Part shown: piece after piece, positions 26,771-34,547 of the stretch | How positions within the stretch are numbered: position 1 is the first letter of the stretch | Layout: every line of letters starts with the position of its first letter | Assembly: GCA_041751425.1 (NCBI GenBank) | Contig: JBGSXL010000007.1 | Location: forward strand, 186,001 to 250,000 | DNA from: JAVVEG01 sp041751425 | Lineage (GTDB): Bacteria > Pseudomonadota > Gammaproteobacteria > Pseudomonadales > Pseudohongiellaceae | Direction: 5' to 3' | DNA length: 64,000 nucleotides | Position numbers and translations under genes: made by a program | The notes under the pieces: model-generated | What the model saw: only the letters and a program-made list of their open reading frames with translations | The model's database searches: none | Told to the model about the DNA's origin: nothing

Positions 26771-26865
26771 CGTGTACTCGATGGGATTGAGCTTTCAATA
26801 ACCCACAGAGATCCGGCTCTAAGAAGCAGAAATTCGGGTGACGCAACGACGGGAATCATCAAAAT

Positions 26866-26912
26866 AAGGTTGTAAAATATCAAATAGTTCGCTAAAACAA
26901 GGTTGTAAAATA
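26866..26912. repeat. Direct repeat pair upstream of AAA ATPase
   Basis: The 14-bp sequence AAGGTTGTAAAATA occurs at 26866-26879 and again, identical, at 26899-26912, a period of 33 bp or about three helical turns. It lies in the AT-rich leader 49 to 95 bp upstream of the ATPase start, a good position for cooperative binding of a regulator. Confidence 0.85.
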
Positions 26913-26960
26913 GCATTATTGGCCGTATTCTGCCCTTTTTGGCGATGACCGAGCACAACT

Positions 26961-28358
26961 ATGCCTCGACTTCTATACCGTAAAGAGCTGGATTATTTAG
27001 TCGACTGGGCTGCGCGGGTCTCTCGTAAACCCCTGATTATTCGCGGCGCTCGGCAGGTGGGCAAATCGACACTGGTGCGTCAGTTTGCTGAGGCTGTCGG
27101 GTTGTCTCTGCTTGAGATTAATTTCGAGCGTAACCCGGAATACATCGAAGCGTTTGCCAGTAACGATCCGGGACAGATTCAAACTGTATTAAAGCTGCTT
27201 ACCGGGGAGGCAATTGTTCCCGGTCAATCCCTGCTATTTCTGGACGAAATACAGGCTGCCCCGGCGGCGTTGACCGCTCTGCGTTACTTTTATGAAGAAG
27301 CGTCGGATTTGCATGTACTGGCAGCTGGATCTCTGTTGGAATTCGCGCTGGAAGATGCTCAGTTCTCAATGCCAGTCGGTCGGGTCGAGTACCTCCACCT
27401 GGGTCCAATGCAATTTGAAGACTTTGTTCAGGCAATGGGGCAAGGGGAATTGGTGCGTTATCTGCAACAACTGTCATTGGATGACATCCAGGCGCAACGC
27501 TTGCCCAAACCTGTCCATGAAAAGTGCCTTTCCTTGCTAAAACAGTATTGGATTGTCGGCGGCCTGCCGGAGGCCGTGTCTGCCTATGCCCAGTCGGGCG
27601 ATTTTGCGGAAGTCAGTCGGGTTCAGCATAGTATTGTGGCCACCTATCGCGATGACTTTAATAAATACAGTCAGGGCAGTTTAAAACATCGTGTGCAGTT
27701 GGTGTTCGACCGGCTTCCTATGATGGTAGGGCGCAAGTTTAAGTATGCGCACATTAGCCGCGAGCATCGCTCCGTGGAATTGGAGGCGGCTTTGCAACAA
27801 TTATGTATGGCGCGAGTTACTGCGAGAATAATTCACTCATCCGCCAATGGCGTACCCCTCGGGGCCGAGAGTAAACCAAGTATGTTTAAAACTTTGTATA
27901 TGGACATAGGCTTAATGTGTTCTGCGTTAAACCTCAACATATTGGATCTCGGCAAAGAGGGTTTGACCCTGGTGAATGATGGCGCGTTGGCCGAGCAGTT
28001 TATCGGGCAGCAACTGCTGCACAGTGGTTCGTATTTTGAAGCCCCAATGCTTTACTACTGGGTGCGCGAAGCGAAAAGCGCGGCGGCAGAAGTGGATTAT
28101 CTGATAACCAGTGGCCAGCATATTATTCCAGTGGAAATCAAAGCAGGCACCACTGGCACACTGAAATCACTGCATCAATTTCTAAAAGAAAAGCGGCGCC
28201 ACTTCGCCCTGCGGTTTAACGCCGATGTTCCTAACTTGTGGCGTGACAATCGAAAGTTAACAGATGGTTCATCAATTGATTATGAGCTGCTCTCATTGCC
28301 CATGTATCTGGTAGGTCAGACTCAACGATTAATTCGCTCGCACTTGAAAGGGAGGTGA
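26961..28358 (+). CDS. AAA_14 / DUF4143 ATPase
   Basis: The 465-residue protein has an N-terminal AAA-type P-loop domain with Walker A R-G-A-R-Q-V-G-K-S-T (K35) and Walker B L-L-F-L-D-E-I-Q (D95, E96). A C-terminal DUF4143 region contains Y-Y-W-V-R-E-A-K and then E-V-D-Y-L-I...P-V-E-I-K-A-G, resembling the D...ExK layout of PD-(D/E)XK nuclease folds. Such proteins are common, often in variable genome regions, and have no settled function. Upstream is a pair of 14-bp direct repeats; downstream, about 70 bp away, is tRNA-Met. It appears to be a single-gene insertion. Confidence 0.88.
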   Translation: MPRLLYRKELDYLVDWAARVSRKPLIIRGARQVGKSTLVRQFAEAVGLSLLEINFERNPEYIEAFASNDPGQIQTVLKLLTGEAIVPGQSLLFLDEIQAAPAALTALRYFYEEASDLHVLAAGSLLEFALEDAQFSMPVGRVEYLHLGPMQFEDFVQAMGQGELVRYLQQLSLDDIQAQRLPKPVHEKCLSLLKQYWIVGGLPEAVSAYAQSGDFAEVSRVQHSIVATYRDDFNKYSQGSLKHRVQLVFDRLPMMVGRKFKYAHISREHRSVELEAALQQLCMARVTARIIHSSANGVPLGAESKPSMFKTLYMDIGLMCSALNLNILDLGKEGLTLVNDGALAEQFIGQQLLHSGSYFEAPMLYYWVREAKSAAAEVDYLITSGQHIIPVEIKAGTTGTLKSLHQFLKEKRRHFALRFNADVPNLWRDNRKLTDGSSIDYELLSLPMYLVGQTQRLIRSHLKGR

Positions 28359-28426
28359 CCCACCAGTTGAAAGCTTGATCTTTTTGAAAGAGAGTTTGTG
28401 AAATACCTGGCAGGCCCTTTGAGATA

Positions 28427-28503
28427 TGGTAGCTATGCGTGGATTTGAACCACGGACCCCAGCATTATGAATGCTGTGCTCTAACCAACTGAGCTACATA
28501 GCC
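28427..28503 (-). tRNA. tRNA-Met (anticodon CAT, elongator type)
   Basis: On the minus strand the gene folds as a full cloverleaf: acceptor GGCTATG pairs with CATAGCT (first pair G-T), the D arm is AGCTCAGTTGGTTAGAGCA, and the anticodon stem CAGCA/TGCTG encloses TTCATAA. The T arm is GTGGTTCAAATCCAC. The 3' CCA is encoded (complement of 28427-28429). The anticodon CAT is the complement of 28467-28469. The perfect D arm and non-initiator stem indicate elongator Met; an Ile2 (lysidine) identity is less likely. Confidence 0.93.
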
Positions 28504-28519
28504 ATCGAACTGAAACTTT

Positions 28520-28600
28520 CTGTATCGCATCGCGCCGGATTTGAACCCAGCCTTCGCGAAGGATGCGAATTCTCACCATTTGAGGGTGGTTTGTCAAGTT
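28520..28600. other. Structured intergenic stretch with tRNA-like T-arm
   Basis: Beside tRNA-Met, an outer inverted repeat (TCGCATC with GATGCGA on the minus strand) encloses the palindrome TTCGCGAA. It also encloses a GGGTTCAAATCC segment resembling a tRNA T-arm, whose stem is imperfect. No acceptor or anticodon arm can be completed. It could be a decayed tRNA or part of a small structured RNA or terminator. Confidence 0.4.
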
Positions 28601-28612
28601 GTTGAACCGGTT

Positions 28613-29872
28613 TCAACGCCGCTCAGTTATCGCCTCATAGACAAGGTTCTTGAACTCTTCGCGGAACCCGCCGCCACTGGCCGGCGATACCTGTGCCATG
28701 ATCACGGTCACCATGTTCTGCTGCGGATCAATCCAGAAACGGGTGCCTGCGGAGCCATCCCACCAGACTTCTCCGGTGCTCACCGTATGGTTGTAATTGT
28801 CCGGGTCCAGCACATAGGCAAAGCCGCCGAGCGTCCATCCGGATGCACTCATATAACCGCCACTGCCAATGGGAAGCAGTGCGTCCGCTATGCTGTTCTC
28901 CATCATCAGTGCAATGGTTTCCGGTTGCAGGATACGGCGCCCGTGCAGTTCACCCTTAGCAAGAAACAGCTGGGAGAATTTCGCGTAATCCAGCGTGGTG
29001 GAAAGTAAGCCCACACCGCCTTCCTTCAGAGGCACGTCAACGGTGAAGGGGATATCTTCCATTTCGTGCTGCCTCAGCACGCCTTCCGCATCCGGGCGAT
29101 ACACAGTTGCAAGGCGGTCAACACGACTTGGATCAGCCCAGAACACAGTATCAGTCATGCCCAGTGGCGCAAAGACATGTTGCGCCAGAAATTCGTCATA
29201 CGGCATGCCGGACCACACCTCAACCAGGCGTGCGAGGATGGTGGCTGAGAGTCCGTAACGGAAACGCGTGCCCGGGTCTTCGAACAAAGGCACGCGGGCA
29301 GCGTTGTCCGCCATTTGCTCCAGTGTGATGGAACGTAATCGCACGCCCTCGGCGACATAGATGGCGGAGCTGCGACTGCCCAGGCCTGAGGTATGTCGCA
29401 TCAGATCTGCGACAGTGATATCACCTGCGCGCTCGCGCGTCTGTTTCATGTCAGGCGCGGATGCATCGACGAAGACACGTTGGTTGGCAAACTGCGGCAG
29501 GTATTTGGCGATTGGATCGTCCAGTTGAAACTTGCCTTGCTCCCACAGCACCATGGCTGCCAGGCTGGTGACAGGTCGGGTCATGGAGTAGGTGCGGAAG
29601 ATGGCATCGTGCGGCATCGGGCTTTGCGACTCGATATCGCGTTGGCCAAGCGCCTCCAGATATACCAGTTTGCCGTCACGTACCACAGCAGCGACAACGC
29701 CAGCGATGTTGCCTGCGTCAATATGCGCCTGCAGAGCAGCAGTAGCCGCCGCTAAACCTGTGCTGGATAGTCCGGTGGATTCGGGAGTGGCGACCGGAAG
29801 GTCCTGTGCGCTTGCCACTGTGCTGCAGCAAAGCGAGAAAGTCAGAACTAAAGCAGCGCGTGCGATCAACAT
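28613..29872 (-). CDS. Beta-lactamase-family serine hydrolase with S-x-x-R motif
   Basis: The 419-residue protein has a signal peptide (L-V-L-T-F-S-L-C-C-S-T-V-A-S-A) and the class C beta-lactamase/esterase fold pattern. The nucleophile motif is Y-S96-M-T-R99-P-V-T-S, so the usual lysine of S-x-x-K is arginine (CGA codon read directly). A tyrosine motif F-R-Y-G-L-S-A is near residue 207, and the W-D-G-S-A-G-T-R-F block near the C-terminus corresponds to the third motif. The substrate is unknown (ester, peptide or amide). It follows ychF by 20 bp with an AAGGAG site, so it may be read from the ychF transcript. Confidence 0.86.
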   Translation of the reverse strand: MLIARAALVLTFSLCCSTVASAQDLPVATPESTGLSSTGLAAATAALQAHIDAGNIAGVVAAVVRDGKLVYLEALGQRDIESQSPMPHDAIFRTYSMTRPVTSLAAMVLWEQGKFQLDDPIAKYLPQFANQRVFVDASAPDMKQTRERAGDITVADLMRHTSGLGSRSSAIYVAEGVRLRSITLEQMADNAARVPLFEDPGTRFRYGLSATILARLVEVWSGMPYDEFLAQHVFAPLGMTDTVFWADPSRVDRLATVYRPDAEGVLRQHEMEDIPFTVDVPLKEGGVGLLSTTLDYAKFSQLFLAKGELHGRRILQPETIALMMENSIADALLPIGSGGYMSASGWTLGGFAYVLDPDNYNHTVSTGEVWWDGSAGTRFWIDPQQNMVTVIMAQVSPASGGGFREEFKNLVYEAITERR

Positions 29873-29892
29873 GTTTGACTCCTTTTTTGGCT

Positions 29893-30984
29893 CTAGACGT
29901 TAAACCGGAAATGCACTACATCGCCGTCCTTGACTATATACTCCTTGCCTTCTAAGCGCCATTTTCCTGCATCCTTAGCGCCCTGTTCACCTTTGAATGA
30001 TATGAAGTCGCTGTATGCGATCACTTCAGCGCGAATAAAACCGCGTTCGAAGTCGGTGTGAATAACACCCGCCGCCTGAGGTGCCGTAGCGCCCACTTTA
30101 ACCGTCCATGCGCGAACTTCTTTCTCGCCAGCGGTGAAGTAAGTTTGCAAACCCAGTAACTGATAGCCAGCACGAATCACACGGTCCAGGCCGGGTTCTT
30201 CCATGCCCAGATCCTGCAGGAATTCTGCTTTCTCGTCGTCTTCCAATTCCGCAATCTCGGATTCCAACTTATTGCAGATGGGTACAATAACGGCGCCCTC
30301 GGAAGCAGCAATCTCTGCGACACGATTCAGGAAAGAATTATTCTCGAAACCTTCTTCATCCACATTGGCAATGTACATGGTTGGTTTCACAGTCAATAAA
30401 TGCAAACCATAAATGTCTGCCAGCTCTTCCTTGTTCAGGTTCATGGTGCGCACTGGTCTAGCTGTATCCAGATGCACGCGCACTCGCTCAAAAAGTGCGA
30501 GCTGGCGCACTGCGTCCTTGTCGCCTCCTTTGGCGATGCGGGTAATGCGGTTAATGCCTTTCTCAACGCTTTCCAGATCGGCCAGCGCCAGTTCTGTATT
30601 GATAGTTTCAATATCCGCTTCCGGATTTATTTTGTCAGCCACGTGCACGATATTGCTGTCTTCGAAGCAGCGTACAACGTGAGCGATAGCATCAGTTTCA
30701 CGAATATTGGCCAGAAACTTATTGCCCAACCCTTCCCCTTTCGAAGCACCAGCGACCAGACCGGCGATATCCACAAACTCCATGGTGGTGGGTACGACTC
30801 GTTGCGGCTTTACAATCGCAGCCAATGCGTCCAGACGTGGGTCCGGCATCGGCACCAGGCCGGAATTTGGCTCAATGGTACAAAATGGAAAGTTCTCGGC
30901 GGCAATTCCTGCCTTGGTCAGCGCATTGAATAGTGTGGATTTACCCACGTTAGGTAGTCCGACGATGCCGCATTTGAAGCCCAT
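29893..30984 (-). CDS. ychF: Redox-regulated ribosome-associated ATPase YchF/OLA1
   Basis: This 363-residue Obg-family P-loop protein prefers ATP. The G1 motif is G-L-P-N-V-G-K-S-T (9-17), with D-I-A-G-L-V-x-G-A-S-K-G-E-G-L-G-N-x-F-L as G3 and a variant N-x-E/N-x-D region. The C-terminal TGS domain contains T-Y-F-T-A-G-E-K-E-V-R-A-W-T and I-H-T-D-F-E-R-G-F-I-R-A-E. Length and sequence are fully typical. It lies downstream of pth on the minus strand, the conserved pth-ychF order. Confidence 0.97.
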   Translation of the reverse strand: MGFKCGIVGLPNVGKSTLFNALTKAGIAAENFPFCTIEPNSGLVPMPDPRLDALAAIVKPQRVVPTTMEFVDIAGLVAGASKGEGLGNKFLANIRETDAIAHVVRCFEDSNIVHVADKINPEADIETINTELALADLESVEKGINRITRIAKGGDKDAVRQLALFERVRVHLDTARPVRTMNLNKEELADIYGLHLLTVKPTMYIANVDEEGFENNSFLNRVAEIAASEGAVIVPICNKLESEIAELEDDEKAEFLQDLGMEEPGLDRVIRAGYQLLGLQTYFTAGEKEVRAWTVKVGATAPQAAGVIHTDFERGFIRAEVIAYSDFISFKGEQGAKDAGKWRLEGKEYIVKDGDVVHFRFNV

Positions 30985-31013
30985 GGTGGTGTCCTTAATT
31001 TCGTAATCGGTAT

Positions 31014-31616
31014 TTATTCTTTGTCAGCGTTACTGTCTGTATGCAGTTCGTGCATAGCCGATTGCCATTGACCTGTTACGGCCAGCGGTATGGTTGCGAT
31101 GGCTTTGTCCATATCTGCCTGAATGATCTCGGCTTCTTTTTTGGACGGATCACTCAACACATAGTTGGCGACCTGAGCCTTGTTGCCCGGATGACCTACA
31201 CCAATGCGCAAGCGGTAGAAATTTTTCTGGTCTCCTAAGGCGCTGATGATGTCGCGAATGCCATTGTGACCGCCATGGCCGCCACCTTCCTTGAAGCGCG
31301 TAGTGCCTATATCAAAATCAATTTCATCATAAGCAACCAGAATATTTTCCGGTTCTATATCGAAATACTTGCACATCGCACTCACGGCCTGACCGCTGCG
31401 GTTCATGAAAGTGGTGGGAAATAAAAGTCGGATATCCTGACCGGCGATGGTAATGCGCGCTGTCTCGCCGAAGAACTTGCTTTCAGTTCGAAGTTCGCCG
31501 TTATAGCGGTCGCAAAGTTGCGCAAGAAACTGCGCGCCGGCATTGTGCCGGTTGTCCCGGTATTGCGGGCCCGGATTTCCCAGACCCACAATAAGTTTCA
31601 AGACATTGCCTTGCAT
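31014..31616 (-). CDS. pth: Peptidyl-tRNA hydrolase
   Basis: This enzyme recycles peptidyl-tRNAs released from stalled ribosomes. The 200-residue protein carries L-I-V-G-L-G-N-P-G-P-Q-Y at the N-terminus, the catalytic histidine H24 in N-R-H-N-A-G, and the F-x-x-P-x-T-F-M-N-x-S-G block. G-G-G-H-G-G-H-N-G-I-R-D appears in the middle and R-L-R-I-G-V-G-H-P-G near residue 138. It sits between rplY (26 bp upstream) and ychF on the minus strand. Confidence 0.97.
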   Translation of the reverse strand: MQGNVLKLIVGLGNPGPQYRDNRHNAGAQFLAQLCDRYNGELRTESKFFGETARITIAGQDIRLLFPTTFMNRSGQAVSAMCKYFDIEPENILVAYDEIDFDIGTTRFKEGGGHGGHNGIRDIISALGDQKNFYRLRIGVGHPGNKAQVANYVLSDPSKKEAEIIQADMDKAIATIPLAVTGQWQSAMHELHTDSNADKE

Positions 31617-31642
31617 CGCTATTCCGGACTTGGTGGCAGAGA

Positions 31643-32293
31643 TTACTCAGCTGCCGGAGTTTCTACTGCTGCTTCGTCATCGTCGTCGCCTTCTTCAGCA
31701 GAAGTTGGGCCACGTGGAGGCTGTACAGTCACTACCGCATTGTCGCTGTCCGGGCCATGGGCCAGGTCTACACTGCTGACGCCTTTCGGGAACACAATGC
31801 TGGAGATGTGGACAGTTTCGCCCACGCCAACATTGGCCATATCAATTTCCAGGTACTCAGGCAGATCTTTAGGCAAACAGACGACTTCGATTTCCGTCAT
31901 GCTCTTGATGATGCTGCCACCGCCCAGTTTGACGCCTTTGCATTTCTCTTCGTTCAGGAAGTGAACTGGCACATTCACATGGATGGTCTGCTTGGCGCTG
32001 ACACGCAGGAAGTCGGCATGCATGATGCGCGGCTTGGCCGGGTGACGCTGCAGGTCTTTGATAACTACCTGCTCACTTTTGCCGTCCACTATCAGGTTGA
32101 TGATGTGCGAAAAGAAAGCCTCGTTGCTGACTGCTTTCAGAATATCCTTATGAGGGATAGAAATTGAGACAGCAGGTTTGCCTGAGCCATAAATGACGGC
32201 AGGCACTTCATTAGCAAGACGGCGCAGGCGGCGGCTCGCACCTTTCCCCAGATCCGTTCTGCCTGTTGCATTCAAATCAAACTCGTTAGACAT
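31643..32293 (-). CDS. rplY: 50S ribosomal protein L25, general-stress (CTC) form
   Basis: This binds 5S rRNA in the large ribosomal subunit. The 216-residue protein has the L25 domain (G-K-G-A-S-R-R-L-R-R, V-P-A-V-I-Y-G) plus the long C-terminal TL5/CTC beta domain and a glutamate/aspartate-rich tail. The start M-S-N-E-F (32293) is preferred over 32314 because GGAGA precedes it at good spacing. It is co-directional with prs, from which a terminator separates it, and with pth. Confidence 0.96.
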   Translation of the reverse strand: MSNEFDLNATGRTDLGKGASRRLRRLANEVPAVIYGSGKPAVSISIPHKDILKAVSNEAFFSHIINLIVDGKSEQVVIKDLQRHPAKPRIMHADFLRVSAKQTIHVNVPVHFLNEEKCKGVKLGGGSIIKSMTEIEVVCLPKDLPEYLEIDMANVGVGETVHISSIVFPKGVSSVDLAHGPDSDNAVVTVQPPRGPTSAEEGDDDDEAAVETPAAE

Positions 32294-32350
32294 AATGTCT
32301 TCTCCAGATTTCAACTGCTGTCAGTTTGCGACCAACGTGACAACAGGTTC

Positions 32351-32376
32351 AAGTAAAAGACCCGCACATGCGGGTC
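32351..32376 (-). terminator. Rho-independent terminator downstream of prs
   Basis: The hairpin GACCCGC-ACAT-GCGGGTC (32359-32376) is perfect. On the minus strand it is followed by TTTTACTT. It separates prs from rplY. Confidence 0.85.
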
Positions 32377-32436
32377 CTGTTTTGCTCCGTGCGAATTTTA
32401 AAGACGCATGGAGCGGGTCCTGCAACGGATGTTCGA

Positions 32437-33387
32437 TCAAGTGTTGTCGAACATCGCGCTGATGGATTCTTCGTTGCTGACACGACGAATTGATTCAGCC
32501 AGCAATTTGGCCATGCTCAATTGACGCACGCGCTTGCATTTTGCAAACTCTGTGGAAAGCGGAATGGTGTCAGTGACAACCAGCGAATCCAGATCTGAAT
32601 TTGCCACATTATCCAGTGCATTACCGGACAAGACCGGGTGTGTACAATAGGCGACAACTTTGGCGGCACCGTGTTCTTTCAATGCGGTAGCCGCTTTGCA
32701 CAATGTGCCGGCAGTGTCGACCATATCGTCAACGATCAGACACGTGCGTCCAGAGACCTCACCGATAATGTGCATGACCTGCGCTTCGTTGGCCTGGGGG
32801 CGACGTTTGTCGATAATCGCCAGGTCCACGTTCAACTGCTTGGCCACTGCTCTTGCTCTGACCACACCACCCACATCCGGAGAAACCACAATGGGGTTGT
32901 CGTAATGCTGTCTTTCGATATCATCGGTCAGCAGGGGTGAGCCGTATACGTTGTCCACCGGAATGCTGAAAAAACCCTGGATCTGTTCGGCATGCAGATC
33001 CACAGTCAGTACGCGGTGGATACCTACCGTACCAATCATGTCTGCAACCACTTTGGCACTGATGGCAACTCGTGCCGAACGCACACGTCTGTCCTGTCTG
33101 GCATAGCCGAAGTAAGGTATAACGGCAGTGATGCGCAACGCTGAAGCGCGGTGCATCGCATCGGCCATCAGCAGCAGTTCCATCAAACTGTCATTGGTAG
33201 GCGCGCAGGTAGACTGGATGATAAAGACGTCTTTGCCGCGCACATTTTCTTTAATCTCTACAGAAACTTCGCCGTCACTGAACTTGCTGATGGCCGCATC
33301 GCCCAAAGGAATGCCGATATGCCTGGCAATACTTTCGGCCAACGCGCGGTTGGCATTGCCGGAAAAAACCATCAAATTATTTGCCAT
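32437..33387 (-). CDS. prs: Ribose-phosphate pyrophosphokinase
   Basis: This cytosolic enzyme makes PRPP from ribose-5-phosphate and ATP for nucleotide, histidine and NAD synthesis. The 316-residue protein from M-A-N-N-L-M-V-F-S-G contains the ATP-loop F-G-Y-A-R-Q-D-R, the V-D-L-H-A-E-Q-I-Q-G-F-F block, the P-D-V-G-G-V-V-R-A-R-A flexible region and the PRPP-binding D-D-M-V-D-T-A-G-T-L. A longer frame to 33555 would run through the tRNA-Gln gene and is rejected. Order ispE, tRNA-Gln, prs is as in Pseudomonas. Confidence 0.97.
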   Translation of the reverse strand: MANNLMVFSGNANRALAESIARHIGIPLGDAAISKFSDGEVSVEIKENVRGKDVFIIQSTCAPTNDSLMELLLMADAMHRASALRITAVIPYFGYARQDRRVRSARVAISAKVVADMIGTVGIHRVLTVDLHAEQIQGFFSIPVDNVYGSPLLTDDIERQHYDNPIVVSPDVGGVVRARAVAKQLNVDLAIIDKRRPQANEAQVMHIIGEVSGRTCLIVDDMVDTAGTLCKAATALKEHGAAKVVAYCTHPVLSGNALDNVANSDLDSLVVTDTIPLSTEFAKCKRVRQLSMAKLLAESIRRVSNEESISAMFDNT

Positions 33388-33423
33388 GAATCTATTACCT
33401 GTAGGCTCTCTGGGTTTAGCAGT

Positions 33424-33468
33424 CTGCAAGCTTGCAGTTTTGGCGGCGACGTCTGTCACGCGACAGAC
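33424..33468. repeat. Palindromes between tRNA-Gln and prs
   Basis: Two perfect inverted repeats occur: CTGCAAGCTTGCAG (33424-33437) and GTCTGTC-ACGC-GACAGAC (33451-33468). Neither is followed by a T-tract in the direction of transcription, so they are not simple terminators. They may be mRNA structures or processing sites between the tRNA and prs. Confidence 0.6.
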
Positions 33469-33478
33469 TCTGAAAAAA

Positions 33479-33554
33479 TGGCTGGGGTGGCTGGACTCGA
33501 ACCAACGCATGCAAGGATCAAAACCTTGTGCCTTACCAACTTGGCGACACCCCA
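33479..33554 (-). tRNA. tRNA-Gln (anticodon TTG)
   Basis: The minus-strand sequence folds as a complete cloverleaf: acceptor TGGGGTG with CACCCCA, D arm GCCAAGTTGGTAAGGC, anticodon stem CAAGG/CCTTG around TTTTGAT, and T arm with GGTTCGAGTCC. The CCA end is encoded (complement of 33479-33481). The anticodon TTG is the complement of 33519-33521. It lies between ispE and prs and is likely co-transcribed with them. Confidence 0.96.
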
Positions 33555-33579
33555 AAAACTTGTGTTCTCAACGTTCTTT

Positions 33580-33621
33580 CTCACAGGTCTATGCTCACAG
33601 GTGCGTGCTCACAGTTGCGTG
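33580..33621. repeat. 14-bp tandem repeat, three units
   Basis: Three adjacent 14-bp units begin CTCACAG at 33580, 33594 and 33608. Units two and three differ at one base, and the first diverges in its last five bases. The array lies in the spacer between ispE and tRNA-Gln. Confidence 0.8.
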
Positions 33622-33671
33622 CATTAGCACAGTCGCGTCCTCGATCTCGGTCGTTGTAACGCTGAGACGTT

Positions 33672-34535
33672 TCAGAACGCGCATACGGGTGACTCCGTGA
33701 TTCCGCAGGCTACAAACGCTGTCACTGTGCCGGCGTTGATGCGAGCATCCGTGCTGGCTGACAGTTCGTGCAAAACTGCCTGAGCGGACTCTTTGCTGTC
33801 AAAGCTCGCAAACACACTGGCTCCGGTCCCGGTCATTCTGGCGCTGGCGTAATTATTCAGCCAGTTCAGGGCAATATCTACTTCCGGATAGAGCTTTCTG
33901 ACCAGCGCTTCACAGTCGTTTCTGGACTGCCCAGCGAGAAAGGCGGCCATTTTGATGGTAGTTGAGTCCCGTGTCAATTCTTGATGTGAAAAAATCTGTC
34001 CTGTGGCGACATGGCATGGCGGGCACAAGACCAGGTAATACCGGGTTGGTAATTGCACACTTGTCAGTAGTTCGCCGATGCCTTCGGCCCAGGCGGTTTT
34101 GCCATTCACAAATACGGGGACATCAGCACCCAGACGCAGACCGATAGCTTGCAGCGCTTTATTGTCCAGATCCGTCTGCCACAGATGATTCAACGCGATC
34201 AAGGTGGTAGCGGCATTGGAGCTGCCGCCGCCCAGACCGGCACCGGTGGGTATGCGTTTTTCGAGTGTGATGCGCATACCCGCTTTGAGATCAGTAGCTT
34301 CCAGCAAGGCTTTTGCGGCACGCAGGACCAGGTTGTCCTCCGTCTGCAATGCAGGTTGATTACAGACCAGTTCCAGTTTGTCACTGTCCAGACGTTCGAA
34401 GTGCATCGTGTCGCCGTAGTCCAGTAGTTGGAACAAGGTCTGCAACAGATGATAGCCATCTGCTCTGCGCCCGGTGATATGCAGAAAAAGGTTTAATTTT
34501 GCGGGAGACAGCAGAGTCAGTTGGGTCGCGGACAT
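33672..34535 (-). CDS. ispE: 4-diphosphocytidyl-2-C-methyl-D-erythritol kinase
   Basis: This GHMP kinase phosphorylates CDP-methylerythritol in the MEP isoprenoid pathway. The 287-residue protein has the N-terminal P-A-K-L-N-L-F-L-H-I-T-G-R-R-A-D-G-Y-H motif, the ATP-binding P-T-G-A-G-L-G-G-G-S-S-N-A-A (near residue 93) and the C-terminal M-T-G-T-G-A-S-V-F-A. AGGTTA precedes the ATG. It follows lolB by 12 bp on the minus strand. Confidence 0.97.
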   Translation of the reverse strand: MSATQLTLLSPAKLNLFLHITGRRADGYHLLQTLFQLLDYGDTMHFERLDSDKLELVCNQPALQTEDNLVLRAAKALLEATDLKAGMRITLEKRIPTGAGLGGGSSNAATTLIALNHLWQTDLDNKALQAIGLRLGADVPVFVNGKTAWAEGIGELLTSVQLPTRYYLVLCPPCHVATGQIFSHQELTRDSTTIKMAAFLAGQSRNDCEALVRKLYPEVDIALNWLNNYASARMTGTGASVFASFDSKESAQAVLHELSASTDARINAGTVTAFVACGITESPVCAF

Positions 34536-34547
34536 GAAGTAACCTGT

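Noticed and set aside
28427..28600. Prophage or island attachment site at tRNA-Met
   Set aside because: No integrase gene and no exact repeat of the tRNA 3' end beyond 11 bp typical of T-arms.
33388..33555. N-terminal extension of prs
   Set aside because: The extension would be translated from inside tRNA-Gln; the family N-terminus begins at 33387.
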